DNA of 64,000 nucleotides from positions 332,462 to 396,461 of the forward strand of contig WHVD01000079.1 of NCBI GenBank assembly GCA_015178975.1, read 5' to 3'. Positions 57,442-64,000 of this stretch are shown here, piece after piece (position 1 is the first letter of the stretch; each line of letters starts with the position of its first letter). The stretch is from Hysterangium stoloniferum (Eukaryota; Basidiomycota; Agaricomycetes; Hysterangiales; Hysterangiaceae). Made by a program: the position numbers and the translations under genes. The notes beneath the pieces were generated by a model, which worked only from the letters and a program-made list of their open reading frames with translations, made no database searches and was not told where the DNA came from.

Positions 57442-58584
57442 ATGTCGATTCGTCGGCCGTTGTTCATCACTACCCCGGAAGACTCAGATACCGAAATATC
57501 CGTACTTCAAAAGATGTCAAAGGTCGCAGAACTTCAACAAAAACGCCAGAAAATGGAGGAGTTGAAGTGACGACAAGAGGAGGGGGAAAGAGCGTTGATG
57601 CAGGAGTTGAAGGATGCGGAGGAGGCGGAAAAGCGGGAATTGGAGCAGGTGAAGGCGGAAAAAGAAGCATGGATACGGAAAACGGCGGAGGTGCAGAAAA
57701 AGAAAGAGGAGGTGGAAAGATTACAGCGGGAGTCGCAGGTGGCGGAAAAACTGAAGGAGATAAGGGAAGGAAAGGTAAGTTTGACCCATACATTCCGTGA
57801 TTCCAACCGATAACTATTGATGCAGCGGAAAGCCGTGGAGGTGGACGTAGAGGGCGAAGCTGGACCTTCAAGTCCTAAAGTGAGTGCATCTGTAACGGAA
57901 ACGGTAGTTGTTTAACTTCCGAAACAGAAACCAAAGGTCAAAGCTCCGGAACGAATGGAAGTCGTCCACGAAACTCCGTGTTATCGATGTTCCATACGGA
58001 ACATGACGTGTTGGAAACAGAAGGTAAAATGGGGCGGAACTTGCTATCCCTGCGCGGTTCTCAAACTTCCGTGCACCCTTGCCTCAAAAAGGGTTCCGAA
58101 AGGTGAGAAGACTCCGAAAACTAACGACGCGGGAAGTTCAGGAGCGGCCAAAGCTATGGAAACTGAAACGTCGAAAATGGATAGTACAGGCATTGAGCTT
58201 CTCAAAGAAACTGTCGACGCGTTGGTTTTTATCGGGACGGAAGTCATGAAAATGCGGGATACAATGGATCGCCATAATGATATCCAGGAGAAAGGTTTCC
58301 GTTCATTGGTCCGGAATTTCCGGAGGCAAAACGATTTCCTGGAGAAGATAATGGTTAGCATTGGTGTAATCGCAGTATCCGAGGGGTTTTCCGATAGGGC
58401 ACGGGAAAAAACCAATGATCCATTGGCGGAATGTGTTGAAAAGAGGTGGGTGTCGGGAAAAGGGCCGGAAGAATCAGAGAGTGAAGATGAAGAGGTACAG
58501 GATATGGTGGAAAGTGCGGAAATTGCTGAAGAGCCGGAGGTTGGGACGGAAGGTGGATTTGGGGTGTCAGAGACTTTGAGATAG
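57442..58584 (+). pseudogene. Antisense accessory gene: coiled coil plus Zn2Cys6-like cluster, two introns, one TGA
   Basis: This plus-strand gene lies antisense between the gypsy-B polypurine tract and the end of pol. From ATG 57442, exon 1 (to 57774) encodes MSIRRPLFITTPEDSDTEIS and then a long Lys/Glu-rich coiled coil. Intron 1 is 57775-57825 (GTAAGT...TGCAG); exon 2 is 57826-57879; intron 2 is 57880-57927 (GTGAGT...ACAG). Both introns are phase 0, and both contain in-frame stops that splicing removes. Exon 3 (57928-58584) gives cysteines in the order C-x2-C-x6-C-x10-C-x2-C-x6-C (CYRC...CWKQ...CYPC...LPC; residues about 147-178), a second helical region (ETVDALVFIGTEVMKMRDTM), and an acidic tail (EESESEDEEVQDMVESAEIA). 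Spliced length would be 347 residues. TGA at 57568-57570 (codon 43) interrupts it and would be Arg if CGA. The spacing is that of fungal GAL4-type binuclear zinc clusters; DNA binding is inferred, not shown. Confidence 0.7.
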
Positions 58585-58674
58585 ATTTAATAATATTTTT
58601 TTTTTTGACTTGCAAAACCTAAAACGAGTGTGAAAACGGAAGTGTCGGGAACTGAGCAGAAAAGAACAGAAAGA
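58585..58674. other. Convergent 3' junction of antisense gene and pol
   Basis: About 90 bp with a run of 12 T (about 58597-58608) separates the two converging stop codons. It is a natural place for both transcripts to end; no signal is certain. Confidence 0.4.
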
Positions 58675-61600
58675 TTAGAGTGATGATAAAGGTCCGGGTT
58701 TGCCTGGATAAGCCGTGTGGAAGTCAGTAACAATTTCCATAGCATGTCCAAGTTCTGTGGCCAATATCCATGAAGTTTCCTCGTCGGTACCTTCATAACC
58801 TGCCCATTTAACTAAATAGAGCAATTTACAAGTACGTCGGCGATTGTCGATTTTAGAATCCAAAATTTCAGAAACTTCGAATTCGGGTTCTCCATCAATG
58901 ATGACCGGAGGGGACGGAGGTTGAATACGTTCTGGGAATGAGTTAGGAACACAAGGTTCTAACATGGAAATGTGGAAAACGGGGTGGACTGCTCGCATAC
59001 TGTCGGGAAGACGGAGAGTCCATGAAAGTGAACCGGCTTGTGCTATAATTTCAAAAGGTCCTAAGAATTTCTCAGCGAGTTTTTTAGAAGGTCGGGTAGT
59101 ACGGAAGAATTGAGCTTTTACAAAAACCTGATCACCAATTTTAAAATTAGGAGGCGGGATCCTGTTTTTGTCCGTGGAACATTGATAATATTCCTGTGCG
59201 GAAGAAATAGCTTTCCGAAGTTCTTGATGTAATTCGTCGAGATCGGTAATAAATTCTTGAGCACGGACAGAAGCCAAATCTCGTTCGGAATGTACTGTGA
59301 GATTCGGATTATAGCCTTTATTGGCGAAGAAGGGAGATATGCCGGTGGTTGCATTCGGAGAGTTATTGTAGGCAAATTCCGCGATCGGAAGAAGGGATTT
59401 CCAGTTGTCCTGTTGGTAATTACAATAGATGCGGAGATATTGTTCCAGTGTTTGATTAACGCGTTCCGTTTGTCCATCACCTTCCGGGTGATATCCCGAG
59501 GTGAAGTGTAGTTTCATGTCGAGGGCTTTTCCGAGGGCCTGGAAGAAATGGGAGACGAACTTGGAGCCTCGATCGGAAGTTACATGAGATGGAACTCCGT
59601 GTTTGGAAAATACGTGAATAATGAAAAGTTCTGCTAATTGTAAGGACGTGATTGTATCATGAGTGGGTATGAAAATGCCTTGTTTCGAGAATCGGTCCAC
59701 AACAACTAGAATGGATGTAAAGCCTTCGGAAGTCGGGAGTTGTTCGATAAAATCCATGGAAATTGAATTCCAAGGTTTTTCTGGTATCGGGAGTTGCTTG
59801 AGAAGGCCGTACGGCTTATGCCTCTGGGTTTTGGAGCGTAAGCAGGTGGTGCATGACTTACAGAACTGAGTTACGAAATCTCGGAGGTTGGGCCAAGTAT
59901 ATTCTCTACGGATTAAACCAAGAGTATTGTTGATGCCGTAATGTCCGGAGATTGGATGATCGTGTTTATACTGAAGTACACGGAGTCGGAGATTGTCGGA
60001 ATCTGGAACATAGATACGTCCATCGAGACAGATAAAACCTTGAGAGTCTTGTGACCATCGGGGTTGGTTGGGATTGTCGGGAACATCTAAATGTGGCTTG
60101 AGGGCCGGGTCGGAAGTGAGTGTGGAAAGGATATCTTGATGTAATTGCTCAATGTCCATAATCATGACGCTACGCATAATTGGATAGTAAAGGGAAGTTG
60201 CTCGGATAGATGCGGAAAGTTGTTGCGTTGTAAAAACCGGTTTCAAGTTATGCGGATTAATAACAGCGTAGTTACTTTCCCCCTCTTTAGGATAGACGTC
60301 CCATCATCGAGTCATGGCATCTGGCTTTCCACCAAGACGTCCGGGTCGGAAACGGATAATCATGTTGAAAGCGGAAAGGAATTCAGACCAACGGGCCTGC
60401 CGGCGGGTTAAAAGTTTAGTGGTAGAAAAATATTCGAGATTTTTGTGATCGGTAACAACGTCAACGGGAGTTGCAGAACCTTCGAGATAATGGCGCCAAT
60501 GTTTGAAAGCTTCAAAAATAGCCAAAAGTTCCTTATCATGAACGTCGTAATTGAGTTCGGATACTGAAAGTGTCCGAGAAAGAAATGCGACCGGATGAAT
60601 TTCACCATCAGAATCTTGAATGGAAAGGATCGTGGCAATTGCATAATCGGAAGCATCGGTTTCCACAATAATCGGAACATCAGGTTTCCAATGGGAAAGG
60701 ATCGGGGCAGAAGTGAAAGCATTTTTTAAAGTCTGGAAGGCAGAGCGGCATTTATCGTCAAAAACCCATGGTTGAGTTTTACGGGTAAGACGAGTGAGCG
60801 GTACTGTAATATCCGAGTAGTTCCGAATAAAATGACGGTAAAAGTTGGCGAAACCTAAAAATGATTGAATGTCCTTGACCTTCCGTGGTTCGGGCCAGTC
60901 ACGGACAACCTGAACCTTGGTTTCATCCATACGGAGACCATCAGGGCCGATGATGAAACCTAAGTATTCAATAGAATCCATGTCGAAATAACATTTTTTA
61001 CCATTTGCGAAAAGACCGTTTTTACGGAGTCTTCAGAAGACTTCATGGACCTGTTCATCGTGAAGAGCGGGATCCTCGGAAAATACCAAAATGTCGTCCA
61101 AATAGACTATAACACATACGTCAAGCATGTCGGAAAATATATCATTAACAAAACGTTGAAAAGTGGAAGGGGCGTTGGTAAGGCCGAATGGCATAACCAA
61201 CCATTCAAAGGATCCATAGCGAGTCCAAAAAGCAGTTTTCCATTCGTCACCCTCGGCAATTCGGACCAAATGATAGGCGTGTTTGAGATCTATTTTGGTG
61301 TAAATCCGAGCTTTCCGTAGGGCATCGAGTAAATTGGTAACGAGTGGCAGTGGATACTTATCTTTCCGTGTGATGGAATTTAATCCTCTGAAATCAACAC
61401 AGAGTCGAAGGGAGCCATCCTTTTTACGGACGAAAAGGACAGGTGCTCCATACGGAGACTTTGAGGGACGGATAAAACCTATTGACAAATGTTCATCCAG
61501 GAACTCCCGAATAGACGAAAGTTCCGATTGGGATAATGGGTAAATAGGTCCTAGCGGAGGGTTTGAACCGGGCTCAATATCAATTTTTAAGTCGTAAGGC

Positions 61601-62366
61601 CTATGTGGTGCAAGCCTGTCAGCTTTTTGCTTACTGAAAATGTCCGCGAAATCATGGTATTTTTCGGGAACTCCTTCCAGGTCGGCTTTTAGCTCAGATA
61701 ATTCTGGAGTCGCAAAACGACCAGATGCTTCATCAACTTTTAAGCTGATCGAAAAACATTGCGAACCATCCAGTTTACTCGCCCTAACAAATGCCGAAGC
61801 ATTGATGAGAGAGATTTTTGGAGGCTCAGAAGTTTCGGTAGAAGCCGGAGGTGCCATTGATGCCGAAAAGGCATTGGCCGGAAAAGACGCTGCAGGAGGA
61901 ACGGAAGTGTGGGGAGTCCGGAAAGTAATACTGCCCAATACCCAGTCAATCAACGGATTATATCGGGTGAGCCAGTTGTATCCAAGAACTACCGAACAGC
62001 TAGAGTCCAACTGTGTTACGAAAAAGGTAACCGTCTGGGATGTTCCACAAGGGAACCGGATAGACATGTCGCAGGCTTGAGTAATTGCCGTATTGCTAGT
62101 GCCGTCAAACAAACGTAAGGAAATTGCGGGAACAGAATGGAGTTTCAGATTATGTTTCATGGCAAAGGTGGTATCTACAAAACAGTGTGTGGAGCCGGAA
62201 TCTATTAGAGCTCGGAACACTAAATTTCCAAGAAAGTCAGAGACGAGTTTTACAAATAATGAATCGGGATTAGAGAGAGCGGACGCGTTGAGGCGGATAA
62301 CCTCGGAAACATGGAGAGAGTCAACGCAACCCTCTGTCCGTGCAGATTCCGGAGGGTTGCTTACTC
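58675..62366 (-). pseudogene. Gypsy-B pol: protease, RT, RNase H, integrase, chromodomain; two TGA
   Basis: One frame throughout. Protease ALIDSGSTHCFV (about 62205), RT with VIVYLDDILVF (about 61085-61115), RNase H (VETDASDYAIATILS, DKELLAIFEAFKHWRHYLEG, TDHKNLEYF), integrase zinc finger (HPISGHYG...CKSCTTC), D-D-E residues in SMDFIEQL, TSDRGSKF and GDGQTERVN, and a C-terminal chromodomain (CKLLYLVKWAGYEGTDEETS). The only breaks are TGA at 61033-61035, between HEVF and RLRKNGLF, and TGA at 60304-60306, after PDAMTR. Both positions would be arginine if the codon were CGA. The chromodomain may direct integration to marked chromatin, as in other chromoviruses. Confidence 0.95.
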
Positions 62367-63587
62367 TTTTTTCGACTCCGTGGCGGGTTTTTCCTTAGAC
62401 GTTGTAGTCATAGTGGAAGTTACCGTGCGAGCCTTGGAAGAGCTAGATTTAACGGTACAGTTGGAAACCTTGTGTCCGCCTTTTCCGCAGAAAAGGCAGA
62501 GGTCGTTGTCCATATGCCGTTGTTTCTCCTTCGGGGTGAGTTTACCGTCGGTACCCAACAAATGGGAAATGTCGGGTTTGTCGGAAGTTGACTGTTTCTC
62601 CTTGTTGGATTTCTTGTCTTTCTTCCGGTCGGAATTTGATTTGCCAGTATTAGTGCCAGAGCCGGTATTATTGCCTGAGTTGTTGCCGGAAGACTTGCTA
62701 GTCGACGCCTTATTGTTCTGAGAACGTTCCGTTGGGTTCTCTCGAGAAACCTCGGCTTTTCGTTCCCAATAACGGGCATCAGATGTTTGAGCTTTCATCC
62801 GCATGAGTTGGAGAGTTTTTGGCTTTCCATCTTTGCAGATTTCGTCTTTAAGGCGTGACGGAAGTCCCATATAGAAATGGTGCCTGAGGGCGGAATCGTC
62901 CCATCCACATCGTGCAGCGAGGGTATTGAACTTGACGAGATAATCGGAAACTCGTTGATTGTCCTTCATCTTGAGTGTCATTAGTTCATTTTCTGCTTCG
63001 CCGGATTGATTGGAAGGTCCGAAATTAGTTTCCAGTTCTTCCACGAAAGCATCCCAGTCGTCGAGCCATACGGGTGTCTCGTCGGATATTCCGGATAGTC
63101 CGGGTTCGAACCAATCCTGAGCGGTATCCTTGAGATAAGAGAGCGCAAAATTGACTTTTCGACTGTCGGATTTAAAAGCATTGGGTCGATCACGAAAACT
63201 GAAATGGCATTGGAGAAGGAAATTCTTCAATTTTTTCGGATCCTTGCCGGTAAAAGGTTCGGGTTCTTTGACTCCGGTGCGGGATGGATTCTTTACTATC
63301 CTCAGCGGATTTCAAATAGTCAGCGAATTTCACAATGGAGTTGATAAACAATATTTCAGTCGGTTCATCGGAAGATTTCTTTTCGATGTCTCCGGCTGAT
63401 CTTCTGCTTCATTGTCGGAAGTGTGGGGAACATTGGGATCCTTTGTTACCTCGGTAACCTCCTCGGTAACTTCTTCGACTGAAGCTGATGTTGTCGGCTG
63501 AATTGGGGTTTCAGGTTGAGTGGTGTAAAGTTGCAACGGGGATTGAAGTTGGGATGGTCCTTCGGCAGCTTTGCGTTTGGGACCCAT
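62361..63587 (-). pseudogene. gag: Gypsy-B Gag with two frame changes
   Basis: ATG 63587 starts MGPKRKAAEGPSQLQSPLQL. The frame is lost around 63350, where ILFINSIVKFADYLKSAED continues in another frame, and is regained around 63295 with EPEPFTGKDPKKLKNFLLQC. From there it is open to TAA at 62361-62363. It has the gag capsid block (FALSYLKDTAQDWFEPGL, YLVKFNTLAARCGWDDSALR), a low-complexity Ser/Asn/Lys region, and a CCHC knuckle CLFCGKGGHKVSNC. The two frame changes nearly cancel, so only about 20 residues are affected; sequencing error is possible. The stop lies just after a run of six A. Confidence 0.85.
62367..62372 (-). promoter_or_regulatory. Candidate -1 frameshift run (A6) between gag and pol of gypsy-B
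   Basis: The minus strand reads TCG AAA AAA GAG TAA in the gag frame. The pol frame is exactly -1 and is open across this point, up to the protease. The heptamer is not fully canonical (G AAA AAA), so this is weaker than the gypsy-E site. Confidence 0.4.
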
Positions 63588-63608
63588 GATGAGCGAGTCG
63601 CAGAGTTG

Positions 63609-63618
63609 AGATCTGATA
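63609..63618 (-). promoter_or_regulatory. Gypsy-B self-primer binding site
   Basis: On the minus strand TATCAGATCT starts 3 nt after the LTR end. It is complementary to AGATCTGATA inside the LTR; the solo copy at 7868-7878 extends the match to 11 nt. The gag ATG follows only about 20 nt later. Confidence 0.75.
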
Positions 63619-63621
63619 TAC

Positions 63622-64000
63622 TGTTAAGTGCCGTGTCGGGAACTTATTCCGGAACTATCGGGAAGTCACCGGGAAGTCAGGAACAACTAGATAGGGTCAG
63701 GACGTCGGCTTCAGCTTATGTGCTGCGCCTCTACGCAAACGCTCAATGTCCTTAATTTCGGAGGTGAGACTTATGATGGGAGTTACGGATATTCAGAGTT
63801 CCGAAGAGTTCCGAATATCGAGCGTACAGAAAGACGGGAGAAGGAATAAGAAACTAAGTCGTTATCAGATCTAAGGTAAAGTACAAATTCGCGGAAACTA
63901 ATATAAGTCTGCTCGTTATTGTACTACAAACTAAGACCATAATAAGACGGAAACGGAAGTGTTCTTAAAACGGAAATACAATAAGACATATTAGGAAGGC
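63622..64000 (-). repeat. Gypsy-B 5' LTR (partial)
   Basis: The first 379 bp match the 3' LTR at all but five positions, every one a CpG here and TpG or CpA in the other LTR. The self-primer donor AGATCTGATA (minus; plus 63863-63872) lies 33 nt downstream of a TATATTAG box. Confidence 0.95.

Larger units (their letters stand above)
56674..64000 (-). mobile_element. Gypsy-B: nearly complete Ty3/gypsy element, right end outside the window
   Basis: The 3' LTR is 56674-57258, and the 5' LTR starts at 63622 and runs off the window. It is inserted in the copia RT; GAACT at 56669-56673 is the left half of the expected target duplication. The sense strand is minus: gag, pol (protease, RT, RNase H, integrase, chromodomain), an antisense gene, polypurine tract GGGGGGTAC, 3' LTR. 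The LTR pair differs at 5 of 379 comparable positions. Besides two TGA codons in pol and two frame changes in gag, the coding capacity is preserved. Confidence 0.95.

Noticed and set aside
57470-57871. Minus-strand Pro-rich frame opposite the antisense gene
   Set aside because: It mirrors the Glu/Lys-rich coiled-coil coding on the plus strand. The plus strand has the TATA box, ATG and splice sites.

Overview
The window looks like nuclear DNA of a filamentous basidiomycete, probably an agaricomycete. Introns are about 40-100 nt with GTRNGT...YAG borders. The recognisable host genes (a DUF6699-like protein, an ALG2-like mannosyltransferase, F-box/LRR-like proteins, a GIT1-like permease) are typical of that group. 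The transposons are chromodomain Ty3/gypsy, Ty1/copia, a Tc1/mariner with DD34E, a Tad-like LINE with RNase H, and a crypton-like tyrosine recombinase. No species is assigned.

Layout. (1) Positions 1-35.4 kb are an AT-rich transposon graveyard: a copia 3' end (1-1143), solo LTRs of several families, a stranded monooxygenase fragment (8.9-9.6 kb) and a spliced tyrosine-recombinase gene (10.0-12.1 kb, minus). At 17.3-31.9 kb lies a nested stack. An old LTR holds another LTR (LTR-X), which holds a Tc1 element and a third LTR, which in turn holds a complete 8.3 kb gypsy element (gypsy-E). Most boundaries are proven by 5-bp target-site duplications. (2) Positions 35.6-41.1 kb hold host genes: the DUF6699-like protein (+), ALG2 (-) and an F-box gene (+). 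(3) Positions 41.1-53 kb are mixed, with decayed host genes (GIT1-like permease, F-box, C2H2 zinc finger), a SINE-like unit and a 5'-truncated LINE. (4) Positions 53.1-56.7 kb are a copia element cut by gypsy-B, a nearly intact gypsy element on the minus strand from 56674 past the window end.

The most interesting points are as follows. Gypsy-B carries, antisense between pol and its 3' LTR, an apparent two-intron gene for a coiled-coil protein with a Zn2Cys6-spaced cysteine cluster and an acidic tail. Three gypsy-type elements have a segment just inside the 5' LTR that is complementary (10-11 nt) to a segment 32-33 nt downstream of the LTR TATA box, which is the signature of Tf1/sushi-type self-primed reverse transcription. 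LTR families that otherwise look unrelated share an 18-20 nt hairpin-capable motif near their 3' ends. Differences between the paired LTRs, and many in-frame stops, fit C-to-T change at CpG, as expected from cytosine methylation or a RIP-like process.
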